The position numbers and the translations under genes are program-made. A stretch of DNA of 64,000 nt from Sepioteuthis lessoniana (lineage: Eukaryota; Mollusca; Cephalopoda; Myopsida; Loliginidae), in assembly GCA_963585895.1 (NCBI GenBank), contig OY757939.1, positions 30,523,809 to 30,587,808 of the forward strand. Reading direction: 5' to 3'. Under the pieces are notes generated by a model. That model was not told the DNA's origin and made no database searches. It saw only the letters and a program-made list of their open reading frames with translations. This document shows, in pieces, positions 33,700 to 46,100 of this stretch; position 1 is the stretch's first letter, and the number at the start of each line of letters is the position of its first letter.

Positions 33700-34860
33700 A
33701 GAAGTTACTTTTTAGCTAACTGCTGTTGATTTTCGTCAAAAAAGCAGCTCGGTGACTATGGGTAGGTCGAGAGGAGCAAGGATCAGAGTGAAATGTGACC
33801 TTTGCACCACGTCTATTCACTTGACTCCTCTCCCCGTGGCAAACTCCTGCCGAATGTTCATCCTCGCCCGTTATCCTGCTTAACCGGGTTTGATCCGACA
33901 AATGAAGCTGAAAACGTTTTCGTTGCCTGTGATCCTGCTTAACCTCGGTCAAACTAGCCGATCATATTCAAGTCCACAGCCGAAGCGCACACGTGCTTGC
34001 TCGTAGCGATCTCGTCTAACCATGGTTGTTCCTATAAAGGAAGCTAAACACGAGCAAGCTTGTGGCCGAAGTGCACACGTGCTAGCTCGCAGCGATTTCG
34101 CCAATCCGTGGTCGATTTTGCTCAGGAAGCGAACACGTGCTCGCTCGGAGCCAATCCTGTCCCCTGTGGACTACATTCAGGATTTCAGCCAAAGTCGACT
34201 TTTGCAGGTCATGTTCCAGCTTGCAGCCTTTCCTGCTGACCGCTGAAAACATTCCAGCTTTCAGTCGACCCGGTTTCCTCTGTGGACTACGTTCCTACCG
34301 ACCTAGTCATCCGCTGACAGCACGACCACGTTTGTCTCGACCCTCTGGCGAATATCTATCTACATATAAGTAAAAGTAAAGTTGGCAACCTAAGGCTCCC
34401 TTTTCAATAGCTACTACGCCAAGGTGTGGGGGAGGGCACAACTCCTTTCTCTGGATTACTCAACTTTACCCTTTATCCATATCAAGCAAGGCGGCGTCAA
34501 GTACCATTTTATTGAGTCTTTGCTATGACTCGACCTAGGATTGAACACCGGTCTCTCGGGTTATTGGCAAACACTCTACCCACTAAACTGTCTTTATTAG
34601 AGCAAGCATAATAGAAAGTCTCTTCTTTATGACTACGAGCCATCGTTCCAGTCCGGAGACGTTCCTGTCCTGCTTGCTCCTACCCGACAGCTTTGTTCCA
34701 GACCTCGAGTCGACCAGCAGACCCACCACGACAACCCGAACAACGAACCCATTATCATTTCCAGACGTTATCCGCACGTTGCTTTTTGGAAATAAAGCTG
34801 ACTTTCGTTGAATTCGACATTTTCGTGCTTGTCTCCTCATTGTCTTAGATATTTTCATAT
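33700..34860 (+). other. LTR-like region with short tandem units, split by SINE A
   Basis: Contains three degraded repeats of 'cgaagygcacacgtgcttgctcg' type (33979, 34063 and 34125 regions; printed consensus shortened), duplicated 'atcctgcttaacc' blocks at 33873 and 33931, and 'aataaagctgactttcg' at 34790 as possible polyadenylation signal. Composition and signal fit an LTR, but no second copy or coding region is attached. SINE A copy 5 interrupts it. Confidence 0.3.
34367..34590 (-). repeat. SINE A copy 5
   Basis: Minus-strand SINE A, with a 30-bp deletion around the 'cttataatgctgagtg' block. The head is 'cagtttagtgggtagagtg' on the minus strand and the tail 'tacttttactta'. No clear target duplication. 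Confidence 0.75.
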
Positions 34861-35019
34861 TATTTCTTTTTCTTGTGAGATCGACATCCTTATCAGCCCT
34901 GTAACACCAAGTTTGATTCGCTAAACAAATTACTTATCGTTGGTTGGTTCTAAAACATAACAAACTTAGTTAGGTTAATGCCGAATTCAGTCATTTTTAA
35001 AACAATAATATGGTTCCAA

Positions 35020-35205
35020 GTCATCATCATCATGTCGCACCATCAGCACGGATATCCCTGACACTCTCTCGCCACCCCTTCCAATTGTCTATTGCTTCCT
35101 GTAGGTCTTCAGGGCTACATCCCGTATCGGCACAGATCTGCTGTATGTAGGTTCGAGCTGGTCGTCCTGTCTTTGCTCATCCATGTGAAGGGGTCCATAG
35201 GAGAC
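35020..35205 (-). pseudogene. RTE 3' fragment
   Basis: Minus strand; the tail 'catcatcatcat' (plus-strand view) at 35021-35033 marks the element's 3' end, and the translation retains the 'ARTYIQQICADTGCSPED' region and the 'VRDIRA' terminus. Severely 5'-truncated (about 185 bp). Confidence 0.8.
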
Positions 35206-35298
35206 AATCATTTGGAAACAATTATAGCTTCGAGTAACTGTTAAGAGGAAAATAATTTGCACATTTATATAACTTCAGATATTCCTATATAATAGTAA

Positions 35299-35566
35299 GT
35301 AAGTAAAAAAAGTAAAGTTGGCGACCATAGTCGAGGGTAACCTGAAGGCTCCCTTTTCGATAGCTACTACACCAATGTGTAGGGGAGGGCGCTACTCCTT
35401 CCCTGGATTGCTCTACTTTACCCTTGATCCGTACCTTATAATGCTGAGTGTTAAGCAAGGAGGCATCAAGTACCATTTTTTGAGTCTTTGGTATGACTCG
35501 ACCTGGGATTGAACCCAGGTCTCCCGGGCCATTGGCGAACACTCTAACCCCTAGGCCAATGTCCGG
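35299..35566 (-). repeat. SINE A copy 6 with 13-bp target duplication
   Basis: Best-preserved SINE A. The minus strand reads head 'ggcctaggggttagagtg', B box 'gggttcaatcccaggtcgag', body, and tail 'tttactttttttacttact'. Flanked by 'tatataatagtaa' at 35286-35298 and 35574-35586. Confidence 0.88.
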
Positions 35567-35586
35567 TAATTAATATATAATAGTAA

Positions 35587-36405
35587 TAATTTTCAAATAT
35601 ATCTATTTTGCCCATGAATGGGTCCCTACCAGGTACTAACACTCTAGGTCAGAGGTGATTGGGAGAGACAAAGATGGAATTTTAGAACTTAACTGTTAAG
35701 AAAAAAAATGAAGAAAATGACTGAAATATACTTTTGGTGAATTTAGATCGTACATTTCTCGATCATTTTTTTTTATCGGTGGACTATTTTGGATATAATG
35801 GAAGAAAAGATAAACACTACGAAAGAAGTTTGATCACTTGGGTGTGTGGAGCGTGGGATCCTTGGTACGTGTGCCCGTAGTATTATATGAAAAACGGTCC
35901 AGACTTGATTTGAAAAAGAAGTCGAATTAAGAAAAGGATTAAGCAGATAAGTTATTAATTTAAAACTCTTCGGGGATTGTTTATACTCATTAAATTGGAT
36001 AAAAATCTCACTTGAGAGAATTAAAATATAGTCGGCTTTACAACAATTAAGAATAATTTGGGTTTTTATTGTAAAAGAAATGGTTCATTATTAACGCACT
36101 CTTTTAGGTTGGAAGTGACGTTAAATTTTAGTAATCCATCAACTACTATAATATTATATTTGTGTGTTTCTTACCGAATCATTGAAAAAATGGGACATTT
36201 ACATAAACAATCGAACGCCAAAACATGGGGACTTTTTGGGTATCCTAATTTGGAAAAAATTCAGTTGTGTGTGTGACACTACTACAGCTATTTCTCTTGT
36301 CTTTCATTCTTTTGAAATCAAATCAAAACCAAAAGCAATAGATTAAATGTTGCATTGTTTAAAAGATGACTAATAAGACGTGTAGCAGAAAGAACTTCGT
36401 ATTTT
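35587..36405. other. Non-coding stretch
   Basis: A short repeat C trace is visible at 35617-35660 ('tgaatgggtccctaccaggt'). Otherwise nothing recognised. Confidence 0.5.
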
Positions 36406-36408
36406 TGT

Positions 36409-37130
36409 TTGGGGCGTAAATTAATTTGACCGTTATGATCGTCACATATTTTCACCCAATGAGGATGACTTATCCTATTCAGCCCGGACCATTTTCCCGG
36501 ACAACATAAAAATGGTGAAAGCCCGCCAAATTATCTCTTTCTCAGAACCTTTCGAACAGGACGGGCGTAATTTCTGTCCGCTCCCCATATAGCAGCAGAA
36601 TCACAACACAATGACGAAAGCTGCCTAATTTATGGATCTTTTGAGTCTACCCTCTAAGACCAAGGGTTCCCAGTCGAACATGAATTAGATGCATGTAATC
36701 CGCCACACACAGGGACACCTTCATGTCGCCTATAACTTTTGCTATGTCTACATCGACGCGCAATTTCGCTCAGACATCCAGCAACCTCATTCCTGGGCAA
36801 CATTATCTGGAGACTTTCATGCCTCTCTCCTACAACAACCAAGACCACACATTTATGGGTGACTACATCATTCCTGTCCTTAACCAGCAAACTCAACTTC
36901 TGCTACAGCTATGGCGACGCATATACCGCTCAGACATTCAACAATGCCTTGATGTAACGATGCAGATTTCGCTCAGGCATTTAGCTGCTATAATTCCTTC
37001 TCAACTCGATAACTATTTCCTTCCTTCCTACGAGACTTGCAGCATAAAGGCCCCCTTTATTCTGGCTGCCATTAAACCTTCATAAAACTTTTCGATACCT
37101 CGTTCCATCTCCTTTATTTACAACAACATA
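36409..37130 (+). repeat. Dispersed repeat D copy 2, LTR-like
   Basis: Shares with 11880-12340 the blocks 'ttttcacccaatgaggatga', 'cttatcctattcagcccgga', 'ctaatttatggat' and 'gctatgtctacatcgacgcg'. Downstream 'gctgccattaaaccttcat' and CT-rich sequence resemble an LTR end. The 120-codon frame at 36723-37085 lies within this repeat and is not accepted as a gene. Confidence 0.4.
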
Positions 37131-38060
37131 GCTAGAAACTAACGTAACAAATAACAATATCCCTCGCTAAAGACGAAAGAAAACAGAAAGAATTAGATAA
37201 CGTTCTTGTATTTGTTTATAAATAAATATCAATTGGCATAGAAAAAAAAAGAAGGAAAGAAATGACTTTAAAATACAGACAATTATTAATATTACCATTT
37301 TTCATATTTTATTTTCGACGAGACAAAACAGTTTTGATATAGATTTTTTCCTAAGATCCACTTCTTAGTTAAAAATAAACAAACAAAATTAATAAGTAAA
37401 TGAATCAATTTAGAAGAAATATATGGTAAACAAATTTCCTAGTCAAAGAAAGTTCTAGAAAAAACGGAGCAATTTTTTCGTAATTGTAAACCTAAAAAAC
37501 GTCGACGCACGTGTTCTTGAAAGTTCAAGAATTTGGGGAGAAACCCAACTTAAAAAAATAAAAACACTTCACCACATTTTTTTTGAGTACGTGATCCCTC
37601 CAAATACTATAAAGTCAGAACATTTTCAAAGGCACCAGAGAACAGTTCACTTATCCACCAGACAAGACGGATACAACTGTGTCTCAGAGTCTCATTGCAG
37701 ACCAAGCTTGCTTGACCGCCGGACGACCCGTCAACTTGGACGATTGCTTATCAACTCCATATGCAGGCTAAAAATTCACTGCTACCCACAATGACTTGAT
37801 ACAAGAACAATTTCATTTCTTTGTTTTCAAATCGATCCAAGAGTAAAACTTCTCTATTTTTGTAGCACTCGTGTTAATTGTAATAGTTACATTAGTCCAC
37901 TACATATATGATATGATCCCTTCTATTCAGCCAACATGTGGCAGCCTTTTTTGTATAGAAACTAGAGCTTTTAATAGGGCATTTGACTTCGCATTTGACT
38001 ACCATAACATTTTACATTTCATTTCAGTATTTTACAGTATATTCGTGTTAGTATTTACTT
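37131..38060. other. Non-coding AT-rich stretch
   Basis: No gene or repeat family recognised. Confidence 0.6.
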
Positions 38061-38064
38061 AATC

Positions 38065-38180
38065 TAGGGTATCTCAGATGGTTTAATGGTTAGCAAGCTT
38101 GACTAGCGAACCTTCACGAAGGTGTTAAAGTCGCATTCATACGGCGTTGTGCCGCATCTGAGCAAAAAGCTTAGTAAATT
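38065..38180 (+). repeat. SINE F copy 2
   Basis: tRNA-like head 'gatggtttaatggttagca' and 'gtgttaaagtcgcattc', then 'ggcgttgtgccgcatctgag' and 'aagcttagtaaatt'; same block order as 7130-7240. Confidence 0.5.
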
Positions 38181-38199
38181 ACGACTCAACTATGTTATT

Positions 38200-38340
38200 G
38201 GCAGGAGACAACACAAGATCAATTTTAAGCAGTGCAGAGCTGGTTTGAATTAAGAGTTTTCCTTCTCCAAATTCTGTTGCCTTGCCAAGGCTCAACAGCC
38301 CAGTCTTGCTACTTATTTAACCATAGTTGGTTGTTGGGAT
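38200..38340 (-). repeat. SINE B copy 6, partial
   Basis: Minus-strand 3' half of SINE B: on the plus strand 'gcagagctggtttgaattaa', 'gttgccttgccaaggct', 'tttaaccatagttggttg'. The overlapping 136-codon frame starting at 38232 is therefore unlikely to be a gene. Confidence 0.7.
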
Positions 38341-38934
38341 ATATATGGCATAAATGCGAAGGTAAACACAACCTCGCCCAAGAATTGAAATTAGATACAA
38401 AGTCGATTTCCTATGACGATGCAGTTGTGTCTCTACTGTATGTGTCGATTATTCCAGAGTTCATTTTTACACAAATAATTTATGTCGACTTTTACATGAG
38501 GAAAGTTGCGTACTGGTTAACTGTCGACATAAATAAATGGACGTTAAATTTTCTGTCAGAGGATCCGATTTTTCTGGGGGAGATCCTCGACAATATTGAA
38601 TTTGTATCATTTTTACGATTACAAATTGGAATTGTTATGTAAAGAGTGTTTATTTCTCTTAAAAATTTTTTTGCGAAGTCTTCGTTAGACATCTATTTAT
38701 TTCATCGTTTAAAAAAAAAAAACTAAAGTAGAAAATTTACCCAAATTTGCAACAAGGAAGTGGAGACGATCTCTGACTCATACTGACTAAGATAACGACT
38801 GTTATAGTAAAATACATCAAATCTCTTCTGATTCACCCACTTAACTCTTCACATACCTAACTACTAAAACACGCAAAACACAAACCGACAGACATCGATA
38901 CTACAGAAGAAAATAACAGCTACCGGATGTTGAC

Positions 38935-39310
38935 CCAACAACGGCCAGTGTCAAACTGAAAAAATCATGGCTTCTGCGCATAGGCTCCGCGCATAGTCTA
39001 TTCAAAATCCCCTGAAAATTCTCAATTATAAAAAAAAGGTCTATTTTTCAACCAATCATTTTTTTCCACAAATAGTATTTTCTGGGGCCGGTGTTTGAAG
39101 TCGGGAACACATAAATAGGGTAAGCGGAGGTCACACGAGCAGTTGAATCACCCGACAACACCGTCAGACCAGATCAAAGCAACCACTCGCCGCCCACCAG
39201 ATAAACGCCGGTCAGCCGGCTAGATATTTCATTCGCTTGTTTATTTTATTTATTCAATAAACAAAATAAACTATATCTTCTTGTCAGTCTTATTTTTCTT
39301 GCAACCACAT
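38935..39310 (+). other. Possible solo LTR
   Basis: Has an ordered promoter-to-polyA layout: TATA-like 'acataaatagggtaagcgg' at about 39110, a GC-rich leader, then 'caataaacaaaataaact' at 39257 and a T/C-rich end. No partner copy is present in the window. Confidence 0.3.
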
Positions 39311-39884
39311 GCTTGTATATAACACGACTATCTAAAGTTGACATTGAAACAACGAGAAATTCGAGCAACCCTTGATTTAAAAAATGAGTGATTTCGTGTC
39401 CATAAATAAGGGTCGACTTATACGCGAGTATAACTTTAGTAGTGTAGAAAATTTATCAAATTTTATGTATGTTTAACTCGTGAGATTGAAGCAATAAAAT
39501 AAACGAAAAATTAATTTGTTTTTGTAGATGAGATATTTTTCTTGTCTAACATTGTTATTGTCTGGGATAGGGAATTACTCAGATAGACTAGTGTCCTCAT
39601 CTTGGTCATCTAAGAACGTTTCGGCTGTGGTATCCTCTCAAATATTTTCATTTAATTTCTATAATCCTTTTAATTCGTAAAAATTCTCATAGAATTTCTC
39701 TTAACAAAGTTAAAGAAATTTATAAATTAAAAATGCAAATTTTCTCATAACCACAATTTTTACCTTTATAAAATAAAATAGAATACAGTTTTTAAATAGC
39801 AGAAAAATTAATTTGTCCAGAATAAAGTCCAAATTTTAAAAATATATACTTCGTCAACAGTCTTAGTGTTAATCTGGTGCTCTC

Positions 39885-40330
39885 GCGTGCCGTAGTGGTT
39901 GTCAACGAACGAATAGACCATTGTTACTGAGTTTGATTCGCAATGGGTGTCCTATACTTTTGATTTATTGGTTCTAAAGGTATGTCAGCCCATCTGGAGT
40001 TATTGTAGGCCGAGAGGTTAGGGAATCACGTTCATTGTAGATCTATATTTTCCTTTTTGTGTAGTTTCTGAAGTTTTTGTTTTTGCACACGCTTATTAAG
40101 TATTTCTATCAAATACAAATAATTTACCAATATATCTATTTCACTCATAGATAGGACACTAACGGGTATTACCACTCCAGGTCAAAGTGGATCTGGGAGT
40201 AATGGCAATGAAGGAGTAATTAAAACTCCCAGAGCTCCAGAGAAGGGACCTCACCATCAGATGTAGTTTAATGTCATATACAAGACACTCAACAGCAGGG
40301 AGTGGGGTTACCGTCAGCCTGCTCTAAACC
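39885..40330 (+). repeat. tRNA-like fragment joined to repeat C copy 7
   Basis: 39885-39960 has a tRNA-like pair of boxes ('tagtggttgtcaacg', 'gagtttgattcgcaatgg'). Repeat C copy 7 follows: head at 39975-40110 ('gtatgtcagccc' / 'ggagttattgtaggcc', 'gaggttagggaatcacg'), body 40140-40330. It is the 'long head' subtype also seen at 1099 and 7745 and lacks the unit array. Confidence 0.6.
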
Positions 40331-42478
40331 TCGCCGAAAGGGAGACATACTTCTGGCTTTGTACCAAACTAAATCTAATAAATGTTTGATGAGTTCATGA
40401 ACAAAAAAATCGCTTTTGTTTGAACACGTGACCATCTTATCATAATCCGTGCTTGTGACAAGCAGGCGAAAATGTTCCTAAATCAAATTTGTTTTCTACT
40501 GTTTCGAGGAAACTGTTATCGCTGTCTAATTTGTTAATTTTTTAAAATGTTTCTCACGTATTATAAAGACAGACAAACAAAAATTAATAATAGAGCCCCT
40601 CGTTTTTACCAGTTACACTAAGTCTTTCCTTTATTAGTCAGCGTTTCCATGGCAATATGAATAATTAAAGAGACAGGTAATTTTTTTTTTACTTGTCCAG
40701 AATATCCAAAGGAGGAAATATCTGCTGTAATATACAAAAATTTACATACATAGAAATGTAATAATTTCATTATAAATTCAGTTAACAGGACGTTTCTATC
40801 ATTTTGATTTTAATTGAACATTTGTAAAACACGTTTTCAACTCGCTACACTTCACCTACTCTCTATATTTCTTTAGTCTTTCTCTCCCCTAACTACAAAG
40901 ATGACGACTTACAGCCGATTACCGGTATATAATTTTTGAGAATAAAATTTAACTTTTCATTAAAATAATAGATAAAATAAAATAGACGAAAAAAAAAAAA
41001 ATCAGTGAACATTACTTTTATCTGGATGGTGAATGTAATCATTAAATTTTTTGCATAATCATTTGGTAAATTACCGTTATTTCCTCTGTGGGATATTCTG
41101 GACAAATAGAGCATTTTAAAATAACGATTAGAAAAAAAATTAAAATAAGGTTTAATCCATTAACATTGTAATTTTTTTAATCTCAGAAAATCGTGGGGAA
41201 AAGTATTTATTCGTGTCTTTCTTGGGAATCCTTAAAGCAATCAATATTGTTCTTTATTTTTTTAACAAAATTGTAGATCTGAACTATTTGATCTCCTGTT
41301 CTATCTTCACTACACAGTTTATTTTGACAAAACTTTGGCAATTAAATTTTACAAAGTTGAAATCCGAAGTCATCATGTGTTTTGTCATTAGAAAAAAGTT
41401 CGGGGCACTCAGTGAGACGCGAGGCACCCAACAGTTTTAATTTCGAAAAATCTCGTTAAATTTGATGACTGTAGAAGTGATCAGCTTAAATAATTGAATA
41501 TATATATATTGTAATCTGCAATTCTAAGAATTAAAAAACTTCTTTGGTTTTCTTAACAATAACTTTATTTTTACTACTAACTTTAAATTACATTTCATAT
41601 AATAATATGAATTTCAAATTTTCTTTTAAAATCATTTTCTAAGGAAAGAAGAATATTCTAATTTTATCTACTTAAAAAAAAATTATTGTCTGTCCATTAT
41701 TCAAGAAAGCTTCTTTTTTTCTTTTTCCTTGATAAATATTTAAGAGTTTTCTTTATGAACGACTACCTGTTGAAATTAAAATCTCTCAGGTATTCAAAGC
41801 ATTTATTGTAACCGTATAAACACCTTGAATTTTGTCTATTGTTTCATCTTTCTTTAAACGAATTTTAAAAGCTTTCTTTCATAAATCCTTTCTTGCATAA
41901 ATGTAAATATTACACGGGGGAAAGGGTTCACTATAAAGAAAAACGATATTTTTAAAACAAAAATCAGATTTTTTTAAAAGTTGTTTTAAAAGTACAGAGA
42001 TTTTTACACGTGACATAAGAAAAACGATTTAAATTTTTAATTAAGGATATTCATTATTTAAGACATGACGTCATTATTGGCGCTAAAAATAATTTGACAC
42101 ATATTTTATATTCATTTGTTTAATACTTAAACTAATTAAGATTTTGATTAAATGTTTTTTTTTAATCAGTCAAAATTTTTTTTTTCTTTTTTTAATTTAG
42201 AAATAGTTTTGTCAAAATCAGAGAAATATCTAATTTGTATTTCGTTAATAAATTATGCCGATTTATTCTTTTCAGAGAATATTATTTTGTTTCTTTAATC
42301 AAAAAATGAAAATAAAATACATTCGTGTCAACATTTAGTGGTTGCTAAGAAGAATGAATAAGTTTTACGACAGGAAGTACATATTTTAAATAATTAGGTT
42401 CCTATTACAGTGAATTTTTTAAATCATTAATTGAGTGTAACCTCTTAGTTCCTTTCATTAAATAAATTTAAATCGTTA

Positions 42479-42550
<72 letters not shown>

Positions 42551-43925
42551 GTGTCAATCCTTACTTCCAAAGCAAGTACTGACTTACACTGAAAATTACT
42601 AGACTGACCGCAGGCCAAAGGGGGTACTTTTCTCTGGCTGGAGTTAATAGTGAAAGATTTAAGTTTGAAAGCGTTTCTTGTGAATGAAAAGGTGGAATAT
42701 TTTAATAAAGTAATAAGCAATTTTGTGCCAGTTGAATCAAAACGTTTGACGTACACTCAACTCAACAGCATTAATAAAATTTAGTTTGTAATTTTTGAAA
42801 CTCATAAACGAAAGCAGATGAATAAAATTAATTTCGAACTTTAAAAAATGATTTAGACTGCAAATATAAACAGCTCAAAAATACTAAAAAGAAAGATAAA
42901 TAAAAACATCGGGAGTTATTTCATTATTTATGAATTTAAATTTCAGATTGATTATTTCTATTTCTTTTTCAACGAACATTAATTTTCTTAAAAAAATAAA
43001 AGGGTTGGGGAGTGACATTGCGTCGGAAGGTGGAATTGAATTAAACAATAATTAAATTAAACTATAATTGTGAACAAGAATGTAAGTTTACTTGAGTCTC
43101 ACCTGTAACACTCACTTTTGTGAAGGAAGGTAGTTGTCCTTTTTCTCTCTTGTTGGTGACCAACATAAAAAGAAAGGTATCCTAAACACTACAATGACAC
43201 TGTCTGGCTGTGAAGAAAAGAGGAGTTTTAGGTTTGTGTCCCCTCTTATCTTTCACTCCAACTATGTTTTTTGTTTTTGTTTTTAAATTTGCGGGTTGTG
43301 TATCAGCTTTAATAGTAGTTGACTGAAAACAAGCAGGTGGTTGTGTTGATATTGTTATTGTTGTTGTTGTTCAGAGTAATTTTCTTGATATTGATCGGAT
43401 TTGAATTATCGTCAAGGTGCAACACTTTCTTTTTTTCAAGAGAAGCCAATAAATAAATAAAAACTCTAAGACCTTTTCTTAACCCATGATAAGTAGAGAT
43501 GAGCATGATAGCTGAAATACTTGCTTTTGCTCAAAGCTCTTATAGATATTTGTTTTTTGTTTTTTAACTATCATAATACCCGTAAATTTTTTTTAACTAT
43601 CATAATCCCGGTAAAAATGTCGGGATGATTTGTATAAAAATCAATACTGATCAACGTAGAAAATTTTTCGTGCAAATCAAAAATCGAATCACGTTTTTTT
43701 TATTCATTTAATTTTAATATAAAAAAAATGTTGAAAAATGATATGCTAAAAATATTGACCGACTGGATTAAAATATCAAGCACGTTTCATTTATCTGAGT
43801 TAACCCCTTTTGGTCAGGCCGTAAACTTTGCAACATACTGGGTTCATACCTTGTATTAGAGAGTTGTATCGGTGAAATGTGCAATATGTTGAGTTTAATT
43901 TGATTTGGGCAAAAACATTCGGCAC
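40331..43925. other. Long AT-rich stretch without recognised content
   Basis: About 3.6 kb of A/T-rich sequence with many homopolymer runs. A TA microsatellite lies at 42480-42548. None of the open frames (40893-41114, 41213-41440, 42445-42756, 43309-43506) shows a recognised motif. It could be an intron or intergenic spacer; nothing decides between them. Confidence 0.6.

Positions 43926-43929
<4 letters not shown>

Positions 43930-44009
<80 letters not shown>
43930..44009. repeat. Compound CT-TA microsatellite
   Basis: About 32 bp of CT then about 46 bp of TA, abutting the left arm of the Penelope-associated inverted repeat. Confidence 0.95.
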
Positions 44010-44012
<3 letters not shown>

Positions 44013-44504
44013 TAATAAGTAAATATATATTAGTTTTTTTATATATTTGATGGCATAGAAGCTTGTCTGCGACCTCTGGTTTCATGACGTTTTATACACA
44101 ACAATTATCAGGCGGATAAGGAAAGATAATGAAGAAATCGAAAAAATCGAAAAATACAACCAAAAGAACGTTAGAATTGTGTACAATCTTTATGTGTGCG
44201 TGCGTGTGTGTATGTGTGAGTGTTTATGTTGGTTCTATTTGCGTATTATTGTGTGTAGACGTATAAGTGATATTTAATATGCGCGTGTATGAAGATACAT
44301 GCGCCGCGCAATAAATTTGAGGTTGTTTCCTGGATGTATGAGACGCGATGTGTAGCCCAAGTCGCGTTAGATTTACCGAGAAAAATTTGTTTTTTATTTC
44401 TTTATATATCCGTGTGGATGTGTGTGTGTGGTGATGATTTTAACTGAGGAACAAAATTTTAAAAAAAAAAAAAAAACTAACTAAAACACGGAAATAGAAA
44501 TATA

Positions 44505-44990
44505 ACTTGGTTCAACCCGCCTTACAATAAATGCATAACATCAATCTTTGGTAGAGGTTTTCCTAAATCTAATAAGCAAGAACTTTTCATCATAGCCCTC
44601 TGGCTAAAATCTTCAACAGAAACAATATAAAGGTCAGCTACAGTTGCACAAGTAACATGTCTCAAATCATAAAAAGCCACAACCAAAAGATCGAATCCAT
44701 CCATAGCACCACACACCCCAACAGACAAGGCAACTTTAAGGACAAAGAAACATGCTCCCTATTAGAAAACCGTCTACAGAAAAACGCAGTGTACAGAGCC
44801 ACTGTAAAAACTAACAGCTCAGTCAAGCAATACATAGGTGCAACGGAGGGTACCATAAAACAAGGAATAATATATAATATATAATACAAACCACAAACTT
44901 TCCTATCCAAATGCAGACATGAGAACAAACATCTACGCTCACATTTCGACCCATACACATAACCCATCCACCTTACCTATACCACCTTCA
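44505..44990 (+). pseudogene. Penelope-like RT terminus and GIY-YIG endonuclease fragment
   Basis: Starts with the 'WFNPPYNKC'-type motif (here broken by frame shifts near 44512-44535) that links RT to the nuclease. 44657-44884 reads 'MSQIIKSHNQKIESI' followed by 'AVYRATVKTNSSVKQYIGAT' and 'EGTIKQ', the GIY-YIG core seen as VY..YIG. After an AT-rich interruption at 44870-44884 it continues with 'NTNHKLSYPNADMRTN', the next conserved segment. The nuclease nicks target DNA for priming. Reverse transcriptase palm and fingers are absent. Confidence 0.75.
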
Positions 44991-46049
44991 CTACTAAAAA
45001 ATCCCCCACAAATGACCTCACAACACACCCGACGCACCGTAAGTACCACCTTCCTTTATATCCATCTTCATGCACTTCCACAACCTGTTGACATTATGTT
45101 AGCCATATTTTCATGAGTGTTAGAAATAGGTCTCCACACAGTATATTTAACATATCCCCCACGCACACACCATAATCTATTAGAATAACATAAGATTAAC
45201 ACAACAGAGATAGCTAATAAGAAATTATTATAACCCAACACAACTTCCCACCTATTACCCTTACGCCCCAGACCTATCATGTTTACATATTCATTCCCTT
45301 AATTATGCAATGATGATAATTTGCGCGTTAGTTAAAATCATCACCTTAAACACACACATAAAAACTAAATAAAAAAATTTAAAAAACACGACATAGCTAA
45401 TACAAACAATTATTGCAACGTCTTAACACAATATAGTCACTGTATTCCTTACGTTCATACAATCATGGATTATAATGATGTATACAGAAAATATCATTAA
45501 CACATCATAACTAATACAAATTATTATTGCAATCTAACACAAATCATATTCCAGCATAAAATAATAACATTGCACAATACTCCATAGTATATCAAAATAT
45601 AAGATACCTCATCACCATGATATTTATTGCGATTCTGGCCCACTATACTACACTCGCCTATTATGTTGACAAATCAAAACTTTACTTCCTTCAAAATGTG
45701 ATGATGATATTTTGTTCCTTAGTTAAAATCATCACCATACACACACAGAGAAATATATAAAGAAACAAAAAACAAATTTTTCTCGGTAAATCTAACGCGA
45801 CTTGGGCTACACATCGCGTCTCATACATCCAGGAGACAACCTCAAATTTATAACGCGGCGCATGTATCTTCATATACACATACTAAACATCACTTACACG
45901 TCTACACTCAATAATACGCAAATATAACCAACATAAACACTCGCACATACACCCACACGCACGCTCACACACATAAAGATTGTACTCAATTCTAACGTTC
46001 TTTTGATTGTATTTTTCGATTTTTTCGATTTCTTCATTATCTTTCGTTA

Positions 46050-46100
46050 TATGCCTGATGATTTTTGTTTATAAAACGTCATGAAACCAGAAGTCGCAGA
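46050..46100 (+). ncRNA. Hammerhead-ribozyme-like motif in the Penelope right arm
   Basis: CTGATGA at 46055-46061, GAAAC at 46083-46087 and GTC at 46093-46095 appear in hammerhead order. 'tgc' before the first box can pair with 'gca' after GTC (stem I) and 'ac'/'gt' give a two-pair stem III. Stem II between the boxes ('tttttgtttataaaacgtcat') does not close well next to the core. The left arm copy (minus strand, 44079-44111) has CTGATAA and GAAAC, so its first box is broken. Penelope-like elements are known to carry hammerheads. Confidence 0.4.

Noticed and set aside
36723..37085. 120-codon frame on the plus strand
   Set aside because: Lies within repeat D and has no recognised motif or codon pattern supporting a gene.
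38232..38642. 136-codon frame on the plus strand
   Set aside because: Its first third is antisense SINE B; the remainder shows no recognisable domain.
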